A DNA stretch of 64,000 nucleotides from an uncultured Hyphomicrobiales bacterium (GCA_903847605.1 CAINED010000059.1:172419-236418), one strand, 5' to 3'; positions 27,284 to 37,972 are shown, counted from the stretch's first letter. A program made the numbers and translations. Notes: a model not told the origin generated them from the letters alone.

Positions 27284-27816
27284 GGCGCGACGGGCCTCCG
27301 GGCGATCAGGAATGCGGTGGGGCGCGAAGTGGCATAGGCCTTTTCGATGGCCGGAGCGATTTTTTCCACGTCCTCGTCGCTGTCTATGATTTCATAGGGA
27401 ATCTGCATGGTCTCGAGGATCGGCGCGATGATCTGGAGACCGAATTTCTTCGAGCTTTTCGGCGCGACGCCTTCTTCGAGGCCGAGCATGCCGATCATCA
27501 TCACCGAGGGAAACTTGTATTCGCAGCTCACTGCGCGGATGGCGTTCATGGCGTAGAGAAAGCCGGTGTATTGCATGAGGATCAGCGAGCGCTTGTTGCC
27601 GTAGGTGAGGCCGGCCGAAATGCCGATACACTCGTCCTCCTTGCAAGTGCGCACGAGTTTGAGATCGCGATCGCCGGCAATCGGATAAAGCAGTCCCTTG
27701 CTGGTGTGAAGATCCGGAACGGAGAGCACATATTCCACGCCGCCTTTTTTGACCGCGTCGATGATCTTGCCGCCGTTCAGCACAGGCGCCTGTTGCGCCG
27801 TGGCCGATGCGTTCAT
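27280..27816 (-). CDS. Thiamine-diphosphate decarboxylase, alpha subunit (ComD-like)
   Basis: The 178-residue partner protein has the N-terminal pyrimidine-domain pattern IIDAVKKGGVEYVLSVPDLH and TCKEDECIGISAGLTYGNKR, where the Glu would activate the thiamine ring. It continues with LILMQYTGFLYAMNAIRAVS. The start at 27816 follows GGAGGAATT; the open frame runs on to 27873 but that extension lacks a ribosome site. It is the first gene of the decarboxylase-SDR-SDR unit, downstream of an aldo/keto reductase on the same strand. Confidence 0.87.
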   Translation of the reverse strand: MNASATAQQAPVLNGGKIIDAVKKGGVEYVLSVPDLHTSKGLLYPIAGDRDLKLVRTCKEDECIGISAGLTYGNKRSLILMQYTGFLYAMNAIRAVSCEYKFPSVMMIGMLGLEEGVAPKSSKKFGLQIIAPILETMQIPYEIIDSDEDVEKIAPAIEKAYATSRPTAFLIARRPVAP

Positions 27817-27884
27817 CAATTCCTCCCGTTGATTTCTTGAGGCAACAATGACTTGCGGCGCGGCTTTGTGCAAGCTGCTGCCTT

Positions 27885-28832
<948 letters not shown>

Positions 28833-28963
28833 TTTCTTGTTCTCCTGAAATCGCGCCTATTGGAGCGCGGCGGCCGGGAAAGATCAACCGGCGGCGCCCA
28901 AAACTTCCTGCACGTTGAAGATGGCGCAACCTGCGCCTAATTTCCTCGTCAGGAGGCCAGTCC

Positions 28964-29740
28964 ATGACGAAGATCATCACGAGCGTGCCGGAAGCCCATG
29001 CGGAACTTTCACGCCTCATGGACGACGCGGAACATATCGCAGCGTTCACAGGGGCAGGCATTTCCACGGAGTCGGGCATTCCCGATTTTCGTTCGAAGGA
29101 CAGTCTGTGGAAACGAAATCCGCCGATCCCCTTCGACGAATTCATGTCGAGCGAAACCGTGCGCATGGAATCCTGGCGGCGCAAGTTCACGATGGACGAC
29201 AGTTATACGGGGGCCGCGCCGAATGTCGGACATTATGCATTGGCGCGACTCGTCGACGAGGGTCGCATGCACGCGATCATCACGCAGAATATCGATGGCT
29301 TGCACGAAGCCTCTGGCGTCGCGAAAGACAGGATCATCGAACTGCATGGCAACGGGACTTATGCGAAATGCCTGACCTGCGGCGTTCGCCACGAATTGTC
29401 TGCGGTGCGCAAGAAATTCGAATCTTCAAATCGCGCGCCAGCGTGTTTGTGCGGCGGCATCGTGAAGACAGCGACGATCGCGTTCGGACAGGCGATGCCG
29501 CAAGATGAAATGCGTCGCGCGCATGCAGCGACATTACAATGCGATCTCATGCTTTCGATCGGTTCATCGCTCGTCGTTTATCCTGCCGCGGGTTTTCCGG
29601 TTCTTGCCAAGGAGAGCGGCGCGCGCCTCGTCATCGTCAATCGTGACGAGACGCCTCTGGATGGGATCGCGGACCTTGTGATTCGAGCCGGCATCGGCGA
29701 AGTTTTGGCGCCCTGGGCCGGGCGCGACCGCCTCAACTGA
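28964..29740 (+). CDS. Sir2-family NAD-dependent protein deacylase
   Basis: The 258-residue enzyme removes acyl groups from lysines using NAD. It shows the NAD-binding GAGIS (30-34) followed by [11 protein letters not shown], the pocket TQNIDGLHE, the catalytic His in [12 protein letters not shown], and a zinc ribbon CLTC...CLCG. The C-terminal [14 protein letters not shown] and [10 protein letters not shown] complete the fold. AGGAGG lies at 28949-28954. No acceptor-specific context is visible. Confidence 0.95.
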   Translation: MTKIITSVPEAHAELSRLMDDAEHIAAFTGAGISTESGIPDFRSKDSLWKRNPPIPFDEFMSSETVRMESWRRKFTMDDSYTGAAPNVGHYALARLVDEGRMHAIITQNIDGLHEASGVAKDRIIELHGNGTYAKCLTCGVRHELSAVRKKFESSNRAPACLCGGIVKTATIAFGQAMPQDEMRRAHAATLQCDLMLSIGSSLVVYPAAGFPVLAKESGARLVIVNRDETPLDGIADLVIRAGIGEVLAPWAGRDRLN

Positions 29741-29891
29741 CGGCTGCGCACACGCTTGCGCGCCGGGCAAACGCAAACAATTTTCGCAACATGTGATTCG
29801 TTTTTGCCGTTTCATCCACAGGCTTAAAAAAATCGCAAAAACCTCTTTGCCGCAGAGTTGCCGGTGTTATCCTGACGTCGTGAATCACTTT

Positions 29892-30560
29892 ATGTTCGAT
29901 TCGCCGGGATGGCGGCATCTTTCCCGTGAATCGTGGTGCGGTATTTTGGGGGCCGGTCCGTTGAGCAACGAGGATCGCAGCGAGAGTCTTTCCGGTATTC
30001 GATCCGGTCAATTGGCAGACCAACAGGCGTCCGAGCAGACGCCGCTTAATTTGCTGGAATTGTCCGGCCACATAAAGTGGTTCGATGTCGCGAAGGGCTA
30101 CGGTTTTATTATTCCCGACAATGGCGGGCCGGACGTGCTGCTTCATGTCACCGTGTTGAAGCGCGACGGATTCCAGACCGCGCCGGAAGGCGCGCGCATC
30201 GTCTGCGAAGTGCAGCAGCGCCAAAAGGGCTATCAGGTTTTCCGCGTCCTCACGATGGACGAGTCGACCGCCGTACACCCCTCGCAACAGCCGCTCGCGC
30301 GGACGCATGTTCAGGTGACGCCGGCTGGCGGCTTCGAAATCGTCATCGTGAAGTGGTTCAATCGCACGCGTGGCTTCGGCTTCGTATCGCGCGGCGAGGG
30401 GACCGAAGACATCTTCGTCCACATGGAGACGTTGCGCCGCTACGGCATCACGGATCTGAAGCCCGGCGAAAGCCTGCTCGTGCGCTTCGGTAACGGTTCC
30501 AAGGGCCTCATGGCCGCCGAGATCCGCCCGCTGGAAACAAGGCTCCCGTCTTCGCATTGA
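29892..30560 (+). CDS. Double cold-shock-domain protein
   Basis: The product of about 222 residues has two cold-shock domains separated by a linker. The first begins [20 protein letters not shown] and the second [18 protein letters not shown], with [12 protein letters not shown] as RNP2. Two-domain CSPs are typical of alphaproteobacteria and bind single-stranded nucleic acid, often as stress or stationary-phase factors. The start is uncertain: ATG 29892 and a GTG at 29880 are both in frame, and a TTG at 29961 would also leave both domains intact. A terminator follows directly. Confidence 0.88.
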   Translation: MFDSPGWRHLSRESWCGILGAGPLSNEDRSESLSGIRSGQLADQQASEQTPLNLLELSGHIKWFDVAKGYGFIIPDNGGPDVLLHVTVLKRDGFQTAPEGARIVCEVQQRQKGYQVFRVLTMDESTAVHPSQQPLARTHVQVTPAGGFEIVIVKWFNRTRGFGFVSRGEGTEDIFVHMETLRRYGITDLKPGESLLVRFGNGSKGLMAAEIRPLETRLPSSH

Positions 30561-30582
30561 AGTCCGCGGGCAAATGGCGGCA

Positions 30583-30606
30583 GGGCGCCCTCGCGGCGCC
30601 CTTTTC
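30583..30606 (+). terminator. Rho-independent terminator
   Basis: GGGCGCC (30583-30589) pairs with GGCGCCC (30595-30601) around a 5-nt loop, followed by TTTT. It follows the double cold-shock gene. Confidence 0.8.
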
Positions 30607-30702
30607 GTTGGAGCCCCGCGAGCATCACGTGCCTGCCTGTTTTTCGCCGCGGCAGCCGTGTGGTATGCGGATGGTCCGCACAGAGACGCCGCAGGTTCCC
30701 TC

Positions 30703-31161
30703 ATGATCTTCAGCCGCAGAACGATTTTGGTGTTCGCAACCCTGCTGCCATTGGCGCTGGCTGGCGGGGCGTCATCCCAGGTCAAACTGGAAACGCTCAC
30801 CATCGTCACAGCCGGCGGCCGGCAGGCTTTCCAGGTCGAGGTCATGGAGAATGACGAACAGCGGGCGCGCGGCTTGATGTTCCGGCGCGAGATGGCGGCC
30901 GACCGGGGCATGCTGTTCGACTTCAAGAAGGTCCAGCCGGTCGCGTTCTGGATGAAGAATACCTACATTCCCCTCGACATGATCTTCATCGACGAACGCG
31001 GGGAAATCGTGAACATCGCCGAGAATACCGAGCCCCTGTCGGAGCGTTCGGTTCCTTCGGGCCGGCCGGTGCTGGGCGTGCTCGAGGTCAACGCCGGGAT
31101 CAGCCGCAAATATGGCATCAAGCCCGGCGACCGCGTGGAACACCGCATTTTCAGGAAATAG
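30703..31161 (+). CDS. DUF192 family secreted protein
   Basis: The 152-residue product has a signal peptide (MIFSRRTILVFATLLPLALA). It then carries the DUF192 core EVMENDEQRARGLMFRREMA, followed by PVAFWMKNTYIPLDMIFIDE and LEVNAGISRKYGIKPGDRVE. The family is widespread and of unknown function, with an envelope location here. The longer open frame from 30574 includes the terminator sequence, so I start at the ATG at 30703. It is commonly next to cold-shock genes in Rhizobiales, as I recall. Confidence 0.9.
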   Translation: MIFSRRTILVFATLLPLALAGGASSQVKLETLTIVTAGGRQAFQVEVMENDEQRARGLMFRREMAADRGMLFDFKKVQPVAFWMKNTYIPLDMIFIDERGEIVNIAENTEPLSERSVPSGRPVLGVLEVNAGISRKYGIKPGDRVEHRIFRK

Positions 31162-31246
31162 CGACCCCGCCGCCAGTTTCGCGTGGCAAGTTCGGCCTTC
31201 AAGCTTGATTTGCAATGGCTCAAGGCGCTATTGCGGTCATGGAATT

Positions 31247-31323
31247 CGGGGCATAGCGCAGTCCGGTAGCGCATCTGCTTTGGGAGCAGAGGGTCGCAGG
31301 TTCAAATCCTGCTGCCCCGACCA
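31247..31323 (+). tRNA. tRNA-Pro (TGG)
   Basis: A cloverleaf can be drawn with acceptor CGGGGCA/TGCCCCG, anticodon TGG in the loop TTTGGGA, and T arm GCAGGTTCAAATCCTGC. The CCA end is encoded (31321-31323). The total is 77 nt including CCA. Confidence 0.96.
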
Positions 31324-31366
31324 TTTCACCGCCGGCCCGGCCGGAAGTCTGACGAGGAAGACGAGC

Positions 31367-31672
31367 ATGTTGGCGCGCATCAGCTGTCCCGCGAAAACGG
31401 CCACCCAGTCCGGAAGAGCGAAATCCGAGCGCTGGTTGCTGCAATACGAGCAGGAAGCCGCCCGCGAGATCGATCCGCTGATGGGCTGGACGAGTTCCGG
31501 CGACATGAACCAGCAGGTCAAGCTCTGGTTCGACACGAAGGAGGAGGCCATCGCCTATGCCGAACGGCGTGGACTGGCCTACAGGGTGGACGAGCCGCGC
31601 CCGATCGGTCGCAAGACGGTCGTCTATTCCGACAATTTCAAGTCGTCCCGCATCGGCCAGTGGACGCACTGA
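31367..31672 (+). CDS. NDUFS4-like accessory subunit of NADH dehydrogenase (complex I)
   Basis: The 101-residue protein belongs to the ETC complex I conserved-region family (NDUFS4/18-kDa). It shows SERWLLQYEQEAAREIDPLM and GWTSSGDMNQQVKLWFDTKE, and ends in GRKTVVYSDNFKSSRIGQWT. In alphaproteobacteria this subunit binds the peripheral arm of complex I and is encoded away from the nuo operon. The ATG at 31367 follows GAGGAAG at 31353-31359. It lies between tRNA-Pro and tRNA-Arg, an arrangement seen in other Rhizobiales. Confidence 0.93.
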   Translation: MLARISCPAKTATQSGRAKSERWLLQYEQEAAREIDPLMGWTSSGDMNQQVKLWFDTKEEAIAYAERRGLAYRVDEPRPIGRKTVVYSDNFKSSRIGQWTH

Positions 31673-31740
31673 GGCTTCGCCTGCGCTCCAATGCGCGGGC
31701 AGGGCGCTTTGGCCTCCCTGAGGCCGAACGCAAATCTTAA

Positions 31741-31818
31741 GGCCCCGTAGCTCAGCCGGATTAGAGCAGCCGCCTTCTAAGCGGCAGGTCGCAGGTTCGA
31801 GCCCTGCCGGGGTCGCCA
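31741..31818 (+). tRNA. tRNA-Arg (TCT)
   Basis: The acceptor arm GGCCCCG/CGGGGTC has one G-T pair. The anticodon TCT sits in the loop CTTCTAA and the T arm is CAGGTTCGAGCCCTG. An encoded CCA ends at 31818. No intron or truncation is visible. Confidence 0.95.
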
Positions 31819-31858
31819 CTTTCGCAGTCTTATCGACTTCGCGCTGCCGAATTCTTGC

Positions 31859-32239
31859 TTATCCGGCACATACGAATCGCGCACCGCCATGTTGTTGATC
31901 GAATGAGGCGAGGCTGACCACCAGACGCGGCGCGAGGAATGCCGCGTACTCGCATTCGCTTTCCAATCTGGCAAGGAGATCGGCGAGTTTCCATGTCGTA
32001 CCTCCAGCGGGGCGCGGCAAGCCAGCAATGAAAGCGGCGACGTCGTTCCGCTTTTCACGTCGTGCCGACTCCTCGATGAAGTCGCAGATGTCCTCTTCGA
32101 GATCGTTTGCAGCGAACGCAATGCCGATGCCGCAGCCGCAGGCCGCGCCGAGCGCGACATGCTGGCGTGATACACGTTTCCATTTCGCCTGCAGGTCGCG
32201 GATCGAGGCCGCCGCTTCCGATGCAATTGCTTGCGTCAC
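31859..32239 (-). CDS. Small protein of unknown function, last gene of the hyuAB operon
   Basis: The 126-residue product begins at a GTG that overlaps the hyuB stop codon (GTGA), so it is translated with the hydantoinase-type subunits. It contains the motif GAACGCGIGIAFAANDLEED, with two close cysteines, and a later cysteine in ESECEYAAF. It is mostly helical by appearance. I do not recognise a family; a role as a small partner or regulator of the HyuAB complex is only inferred from position. Confidence 0.65.
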   Translation of the reverse strand: MTQAIASEAAASIRDLQAKWKRVSRQHVALGAACGCGIGIAFAANDLEEDICDFIEESARREKRNDVAAFIAGLPRPAGGTTWKLADLLARLESECEYAAFLAPRLVVSLASFDQQHGGARFVCAG

Positions 32240-34008
32240 TGGACGGGCTCGGCGTTGAAGGCAGGAACCGTCATCGCTGCGCGAAGGGCTTGCGTCGTCG
32301 CCACATCCACAGCGCCGTTCTCGTTGAGCGCCACACCGTATGCGCCACGCGCCTTCTCTGCGCTGATGTAGCCCTGTTTCACGTCGGAAGCGACGAGTGC
32401 CGGATCGCGTTCGATCGGCGGGCCAAAGCCGCCTCCGCCGCCAGAGCGCATCACATATGCATCACCACGTTTGACGCGAACACCGAACACTTTCGCGTTG
32501 GGCAGATCTTCGGTCCATTCGCCATTCGTGCGGATGCCGATGGAATTGCCCATCGCGTCATGGCCGCCCGCGAGTCCCCAGGGCTTGCAATGCATGCGGT
32601 CGATGCGCGTCGTCAGCGTGAACGGGGAAAGCGCCTGCACCACCATTTCGGCGCCGAGGCCGCCGCGCTGACGTCCTGCGCCAGCGCTGTCCTGGCGCAG
32701 GGCGTAGCGTTCGACCATGACAGGATATTTCGACTCGAGCTGTTCGGTGGGGCTATTGTGCGTGTCGCCGTCGTTGATGCAGACGGTTGCCGAGACGCCG
32801 TCCTCGCCTGACTTCGCGCCCCAGCCGCCGCCAAGCGGGCCGATGCCGACGATGAAGAGCTTGCCGTCGGCTGGCGATATGCCGTGGATATACGGGAAGA
32901 CGAGGTCGGCGTGATGGCCGGCGATGGAGCGATTGGGGATCGCTGGCGCCAGTGCCTTGAAGATCGTATCGATGACGGTCATCGGGAAGGTCATCCACAC
33001 GCGCATCGGGAAGGGCCGCTCGGCGCTGATGACCTTGCCCATGGGCATGACCACTTTCAGATTGCGGAAGCTGCCGTCGTTGACGGGATATTCTGTGGGC
33101 GTTGTGAGGCACTTGAAAGCGACCTGCGCGCAGGCGATGCCTGTCGTCCAGCCGGAATTGTAAAAGCCGCGCACCTGCGACGCCACATCGCTGAGATCGA
33201 TTGTCATCTCCTCGCCGCGTTTCTCGACACGCACCTTGATTGGGATGCGGGCGCCGACATCTATGCCATCGTCATCCATGAATGATTCTGCTTCATAGAC
33301 GCCGTCGGGAATGTTGAGGGTATTTTCGCGTGCGACCGCCTCGGACTGATCCATCATGATGTCGATGGATTGCAGCACGGCTTCCTTGCCGTAACGTCGG
33401 ACAAGTTCGCCGAAGCGCCGCTCGCCCGTCGTTACCGCCGTGATCTGTGCGCGTAGGTCACCCATGGCGCGCTCGGGCATGCGCACGTTAATGGCGATGA
33501 TGTCGACCAGTTCCTGATTGACGACACCGGCACGCCGATATTTCACAATGGGTATCTGGATGCCTTCGGAATAGATGTCAGTCGTGACCGTGCCGAGCGT
33601 GCCGCCGACATCGAGCCAATGGGCCATGCAGCAGGCGAAGGCGACAAGTTCACCGTCGTGGAAGATCGGCTGTGTGAACGTGAAGTGGTTGAGATGACTG
33701 CCGGTGATATACGCGTCGTTAGTCACGAGGATATCGCCGGGATGGATGTTTTCCAGCCCGTAATGCTTGATCTTCGCCTTCACGGTTTCTGACATGCCGC
33801 GAATGAACATGGGCAAGCCCAGACCAATGGAGACCGTGTCGCCCCTGGTTGTGAAAAGGCCCACGGTAAAGTCCAGCGCCTCGTAGATGATGAGGTTGTA
33901 AGCCGTGCGCATGAGATTGGTCTTCATCTCCTCGGTGACGGCGAGAAGACCATTGCGGATGATTTCTACCGTCACGGGATCGACGGTGCGCGGGGTTGCA
34001 GTGCTCAT
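32236..34008 (-). CDS. hyuB: Hydantoinase/oxoprolinase family protein, subunit B
   Basis: The 590-residue cytoplasmic protein reads DPVTVEIIRNGLLAVTEEMK at the N-terminus. It then has YEALDFTVGLFTTRGDTVSI, GDILVTNDAYITGSHLNHFT, and ends in the GGGGGFG-containing segment RSGGGGGFGPPIERDP, all typical of HyuB. With HyuA it forms an ATP-dependent enzyme that opens hydantoin, oxoproline or carboxylates a ketone; acetone or acetophenone carboxylases share these parts. The exact reaction is not readable. The hyuA stop overlaps its ATG (ATGA). Confidence 0.93.
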   Translation of the reverse strand: MSTATPRTVDPVTVEIIRNGLLAVTEEMKTNLMRTAYNLIIYEALDFTVGLFTTRGDTVSIGLGLPMFIRGMSETVKAKIKHYGLENIHPGDILVTNDAYITGSHLNHFTFTQPIFHDGELVAFACCMAHWLDVGGTLGTVTTDIYSEGIQIPIVKYRRAGVVNQELVDIIAINVRMPERAMGDLRAQITAVTTGERRFGELVRRYGKEAVLQSIDIMMDQSEAVARENTLNIPDGVYEAESFMDDDGIDVGARIPIKVRVEKRGEEMTIDLSDVASQVRGFYNSGWTTGIACAQVAFKCLTTPTEYPVNDGSFRNLKVVMPMGKVISAERPFPMRVWMTFPMTVIDTIFKALAPAIPNRSIAGHHADLVFPYIHGISPADGKLFIVGIGPLGGGWGAKSGEDGVSATVCINDGDTHNSPTEQLESKYPVMVERYALRQDSAGAGRQRGGLGAEMVVQALSPFTLTTRIDRMHCKPWGLAGGHDAMGNSIGIRTNGEWTEDLPNAKVFGVRVKRGDAYVMRSGGGGGFGPPIERDPALVASDVKQGYISAEKARGAYGVALNENGAVDVATTQALRAAMTVPAFNAEPVQ

Positions 34009-36098
34009 TTGGATGCGCCTCCAATGGCGATCAGCAGATTTCCGAAATCGTCGACATCGACAATGTCGCCGGGGGCGACAACAGTTGTCGAAGCGTGTTC
34101 CTCGACCAGGGCAGGTCCCTGGATTCGATGGCCCGGCCGCAGCCTGTCGCGCAGATAGACCTTGGTTGGCACATAGCGGCCGGCATCCCGGAAATAGACC
34201 GGCTTTTCGCCGCGCAGGGCGACGGAAGCCTCGCTGCCATCTTTCGGCAAAGGCGCCATCGGTGGCTTGCGCATGATGCCGGTAACGGTCACGCGCAGGC
34301 TTACAAGATCTGCGGGCTCGGATGGCGCGTGCGTGCCGTAGCGGACATCATGCACCCGATCGAACTCGGCCTTGATGGCAGCGCGGTCGTGTTGCTTGAA
34401 GAAGTCGCCATCGAGATCGACGGTGACGGCATGTTCCTGACCTACATATCGCATGTCGGCGGCATGCGAGACCACGATGTCGTTCGGATTGACACGTGAC
34501 GTTGCGATCTGCGCGCGTCCCTCCGCTTCCATTTCCGCGTATATCGCTTCCAGCTCGTCGAAGGAGGCCTCGCCGAGCTTGCGGAAACAGGAGCGCACGT
34601 AATCGTAGCGCAGGTCGCCGAACAGCATGCCGTAGGCGGAGAAGTAGCCGGGGGCATAGGGGATCAGCACCTTGCGAATGCCGATTTCCCTGGCAATCGC
34701 TGACGCATGTAGCGGACCGGCGCCGCCATATACGATCATCGTGAATTTGCCGGCGTCGAGACCGCGTTCGGTCGTCACGGCCTTCACCGCATAGGACATG
34801 GCGGTTGCGGCAATGCGCAGAATGCCATCGGCAGTTTCGATGGCGTCGAGACCCAGTTCCGCCGCGACGGCTTTCATCGCAGCCTGCGTGGCGTCGGGAT
34901 CGAGCTTCATCTGGCCGCCGAGGAAGTGATCGGCGTCGAGGCGGCCGAGCAGGAGATTGGCGTCCGTCACGGTGGGCTCCGCGCCGCCGCGTCCATAACA
35001 GGCAGGGCCGGGCATCGAGCCGGCGCTGTGCGGACCGACGCGCAGCGATTTGCCCTTGCCGACGCGGGCAATGGAACCGCCGCCTGTTCCGACTTCGAAA
35101 ATGTCGATCATGGGAATCTGGATCGGCAGCGCCTTCTCGTAGCCGCCGATCAGCGCACTGGACGAGGTCAGTGGTTTACCGTTTTCGATGACACCCGCCT
35201 TTGCCGTGGTGCCGCCCATGTCAAAGGCGATGACATCGGGCAGCCCGAGCTGGCGGGCGACTGCTTGCGCGCCGATGACGCCGGCAGCGGGTCCGGACTC
35301 CAGCATGCGCACGCATTCGCGGCGCGCATGCGCGACGGGAAACAGGCCGCCCGTGGACTGCACGGCATAGAAGCTGCCCTTGAATCCCTTGTTCTCGAGA
35401 TGCGTCTCGAGATTGCCGAGATATTCAGAGACGCGCGGACCCACATAGGCATTGGCGGCGACGGTAGAGACTCGCTCGAATTCGCGATATTCCTGCGAGA
35501 GCTCGTGTGATGCTGTCACGAAAACGCTTGGCAACTCTTCCTGCAGGATCTGCTTGACGCGCATCTCATGCGCAGAATTGCGATAGGAGTGAAGCAGCAG
35601 CACTGCTACGGATTCGATATCGAGCGTCTTCAACGTGCGCGCCGTGGCGCGCACACGTTCCTCGTTGAGTTGTTTGTAGGTCGTGCCGTCGGCGAGCAGC
35701 CGTTCCTCGACCTCGAAGCGCAACGCGCGTTCGACAAGCGGTGTGTGCTTGGAAAAGAAGAGATTGTAGGCGTCGGGGCGATTGACGCGGCCGATCTCGT
35801 AGATGTCGCGGAAGCCTTCCGTAATCAACAGCGCGGTGCGGGCCCCGGTGCGCTCGAGCAGCGTGTTGATGGTAATGGTCGAACCATGCAGGAAGAGATT
35901 GGCTTCCGAGCAGAGGACGCCGGCGCCATCCAGTGTATTCTGGATGCCTCGTGGCAGGTCGTCGTGGGTGGAGAGCGCCTTGCCAAAGAGCAATCGACCC
36001 GTGGTTTCGTCGAAGGCGGCGAGGTCGGTGAATGTGCCGCCGATATCGACAGCGATGCGCAAATGGCCTGTTTTAACGGCCGAGAGATCGTCGGGCAT
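34005..36098 (-). CDS. hyuA: Hydantoinase/oxoprolinase family protein, subunit A
   Basis: The 697-residue protein has the actin/hsp70-like ATPase pattern LRIAVDIGGTFTDLAAFDET near the N-terminus. It then shows HGSTITINTLLERTGARTAL, the second ATPase segment VIAFDMGGTTAKAGVIENGK and GTGGGSIARV. The C-terminal part (GHRIQGPALVEEHASTTVVA) is characteristic of HyuA. It pairs with HyuB through overlapping codons and follows a TctC-type binding protein by 32 bp. It could bind ATP to activate a lactam or ketone (inference). Confidence 0.94.
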   Translation of the reverse strand: MPDDLSAVKTGHLRIAVDIGGTFTDLAAFDETTGRLLFGKALSTHDDLPRGIQNTLDGAGVLCSEANLFLHGSTITINTLLERTGARTALLITEGFRDIYEIGRVNRPDAYNLFFSKHTPLVERALRFEVEERLLADGTTYKQLNEERVRATARTLKTLDIESVAVLLLHSYRNSAHEMRVKQILQEELPSVFVTASHELSQEYREFERVSTVAANAYVGPRVSEYLGNLETHLENKGFKGSFYAVQSTGGLFPVAHARRECVRMLESGPAAGVIGAQAVARQLGLPDVIAFDMGGTTAKAGVIENGKPLTSSSALIGGYEKALPIQIPMIDIFEVGTGGGSIARVGKGKSLRVGPHSAGSMPGPACYGRGGAEPTVTDANLLLGRLDADHFLGGQMKLDPDATQAAMKAVAAELGLDAIETADGILRIAATAMSYAVKAVTTERGLDAGKFTMIVYGGAGPLHASAIAREIGIRKVLIPYAPGYFSAYGMLFGDLRYDYVRSCFRKLGEASFDELEAIYAEMEAEGRAQIATSRVNPNDIVVSHAADMRYVGQEHAVTVDLDGDFFKQHDRAAIKAEFDRVHDVRYGTHAPSEPADLVSLRVTVTGIMRKPPMAPLPKDGSEASVALRGEKPVYFRDAGRYVPTKVYLRDRLRPGHRIQGPALVEEHASTTVVAPGDIVDVDDFGNLLIAIGGASK

Positions 36099-36130
36099 AG
36101 GAGCTTACCTGTTGACTTATTGAAGGTGGA

Positions 36131-37105
36131 TCAAAGCGGCTTGAAGTCGGCAATGCGCAGCAACTCTGCATTTCGCTTAACGTCCTTCTGGATGTAAGCG
36201 GAGAATTCGGACGGCGACTCGGTAACGGGTTCGATGCCGAGCGCGGCGAGGCGGCCGGACGCGGCCAATTCCTTGACGGCGTCGTTCATCGCGCCGTTGA
36301 GCCATTTCACGATGGGCTCGGGCGTCGTCTTCGGCCCCCACACGCCATACCACGATGAATATTCGAGGCCCGGCATGCCTGCCTCAGCAGCGGTCGGGAT
36401 GTCCGGCGCGAGGCTGGTGCGCTTTGCGGTGGTCACGGCAAGCGGTTTGACCTTGCCAGCGCTCGCCATCGGCAGAAGAGCGATGACGGGATCGATCATC
36501 AATTGCACATGGCCGGCCGCGACGTCGTTCAGGCCCGGGGCCGTGCCGCGATAGGGCACCACGGTCAGCTTGAGGCCCCCGAGATGACCGAAACCGATGG
36601 TAGCGAGATGGCCCATTGAGCCGAGCGCCGCTACGGCGAAGTCCCATTTCGCCGGATCCTTCTTCGCATCGGCGACGACCTCTGAGATGGTCTTCTGCGG
36701 TCGTTGCGGGTTCATCACCAGTAGCATCGGAGCTTCGCCGACGCGGGCGATTGCCGCGAAATCGGAAACTGGATCGTAGGGCGCGTTTTGCATGACCTGC
36801 CGCGCCATGACGTGCGTCGAGGCAGAGAACAAGATCGTGTAGCCGTTGGGATCGGAACGCATGACCGCGAGCCCGCCTACCGCGCCGTTGGACCCTGGAC
36901 GGTTCTCGACGATGATGTCGACGTTCCGCTTGTCCTTCAGATGTTGGGCCAGCACGCGGGCGTAAGCGTCGACACCCCCGCCGGCCGCGAAGGGCACGAT
37001 CAGCTTGATCGTCTGCGAAGGGTAATTTCCCTGTTGCGCTGTCGCCGGCAGGGCGAAGAGTGCTGCTGTGGCGATCAAGACTGCCTTGGCCAACCTTGCT
37101 GACAT
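36131..37105 (-). CDS. TctC/Bug-family solute-binding protein of the hyuAB operon (third copy)
   Basis: The 324-residue secreted protein has a Sec signal (AKAVLIATAALFALPATAQQ). It then carries YPSQTIKLIVPFAAGGGVDA and VENRPGSNGAVGGLAVMRSD, and TSLAPDIPTAAEAGMPGLEY later. It is placed between iclR and hyuA with gaps of about 35 and 32 bp, so it probably delivers or senses the compound attacked by HyuAB. No membrane components of a TctAB transporter are encoded nearby. Confidence 0.92.
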   Translation of the reverse strand: MSARLAKAVLIATAALFALPATAQQGNYPSQTIKLIVPFAAGGGVDAYARVLAQHLKDKRNVDIIVENRPGSNGAVGGLAVMRSDPNGYTILFSASTHVMARQVMQNAPYDPVSDFAAIARVGEAPMLLVMNPQRPQKTISEVVADAKKDPAKWDFAVAALGSMGHLATIGFGHLGGLKLTVVPYRGTAPGLNDVAAGHVQLMIDPVIALLPMASAGKVKPLAVTTAKRTSLAPDIPTAAEAGMPGLEYSSWYGVWGPKTTPEPIVKWLNGAMNDAVKELAASGRLAALGIEPVTESPSEFSAYIQKDVKRNAELLRIADFKPL

Positions 37106-37140
37106 GATGCTCTCCCTTCATTGCGAGGCTGACCCTCGGG

Positions 37141-37968
37141 TCAGCCCATTCGGTTCGATCCGCTGATTTGCATGATGTTGGAAATTTTGGCTGCAGCTTC
37201 CTTGAGACGCTGCAGGGCGATGATCTCGAGTTCTTTGCCGCTGCACACGAGCACGGGCGCGGCGACGCTGACGGCGGCTATGGGATAACCGCTGTCGTCG
37301 CGAACAGGCACGGCCAGCACGACGAGGCCCGCGGTAATGAGCGAATTGTCCAGCACGTAGCCGCGTGCGCGGATAACGTCGAGTTGCGGCAGGAGGCGCG
37401 GACGGGGAATGACGGGATAGCCGGCAGCGCTGTCGCCCGGCTTCGCCAAAGCCTGATCGAGGTCGGCTTGCGGCAGGAAAGCTAGTATCGCCTGCCCAAG
37501 CAGGTTGACTGGGGCAGGAATGTCCGAGCCGATGCGGATATCGATGCCGAGGCGGGTAAGACCAGCTCGAACCCGTTCGACATAAACAATACTGCCTCGC
37601 TGCAGCACGCCAAAGCTCGCGGCCTCGATCTTGTCTCCGACAAGGGAACGCAAAATTGGTCGAACGCTGCTGCGCAAATCACGGCGGCCGATGGCATTGA
37701 AGCCGAGGTCGAGCACTTTCAGCGTGAGGACATAGCGGCGCTTTTCGCTGCGGGCGACATAGCCGAGGGCGACGAGAGTGTTGAGCATTCGGTAAGCAGT
37801 GCCTGGATCGAGATCTGCGCGCTCGGCGATCTCTGTCACGGTCAAAGGCTCATCCTCCGGGGTGAATGCCTCGAGAATGCGAAGTCCTTTGGCGAGCGAT
37901 TGGACCGAACTCTTCGCGAGTTCTTCCGGTCGCTTCGAGAGCGTCACTGCCTGTGCTTTGGGTGACAT
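37141..37968 (-). CDS. IclR-family transcriptional regulator
   Basis: The 275-residue protein has an N-terminal winged helix (SLAKGLRILEAFTPEDEPLT, then EIAERADLDPGTAYRMLNTL) and a C-terminal IclR effector domain. The effector domain shows VYVERVRAGLTRLGIDIRIG and YVLDNSLITAGLVVLAVPVR. The start at 37968 is chosen because the open frame upstream contains the two operator palindromes and a likely promoter. It is the first gene of the iclR-tctC-hyuA-hyuB unit and probably controls it in response to the substrate. Confidence 0.92.
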   Translation of the reverse strand: MSPKAQAVTLSKRPEELAKSSVQSLAKGLRILEAFTPEDEPLTVTEIAERADLDPGTAYRMLNTLVALGYVARSEKRRYVLTLKVLDLGFNAIGRRDLRSSVRPILRSLVGDKIEAASFGVLQRGSIVYVERVRAGLTRLGIDIRIGSDIPAPVNLLGQAILAFLPQADLDQALAKPGDSAAGYPVIPRPRLLPQLDVIRARGYVLDNSLITAGLVVLAVPVRDDSGYPIAAVSVAAPVLVCSGKELEIIALQRLKEAAAKISNIMQISGSNRMG

Positions 37969-37972
37969 ATTT

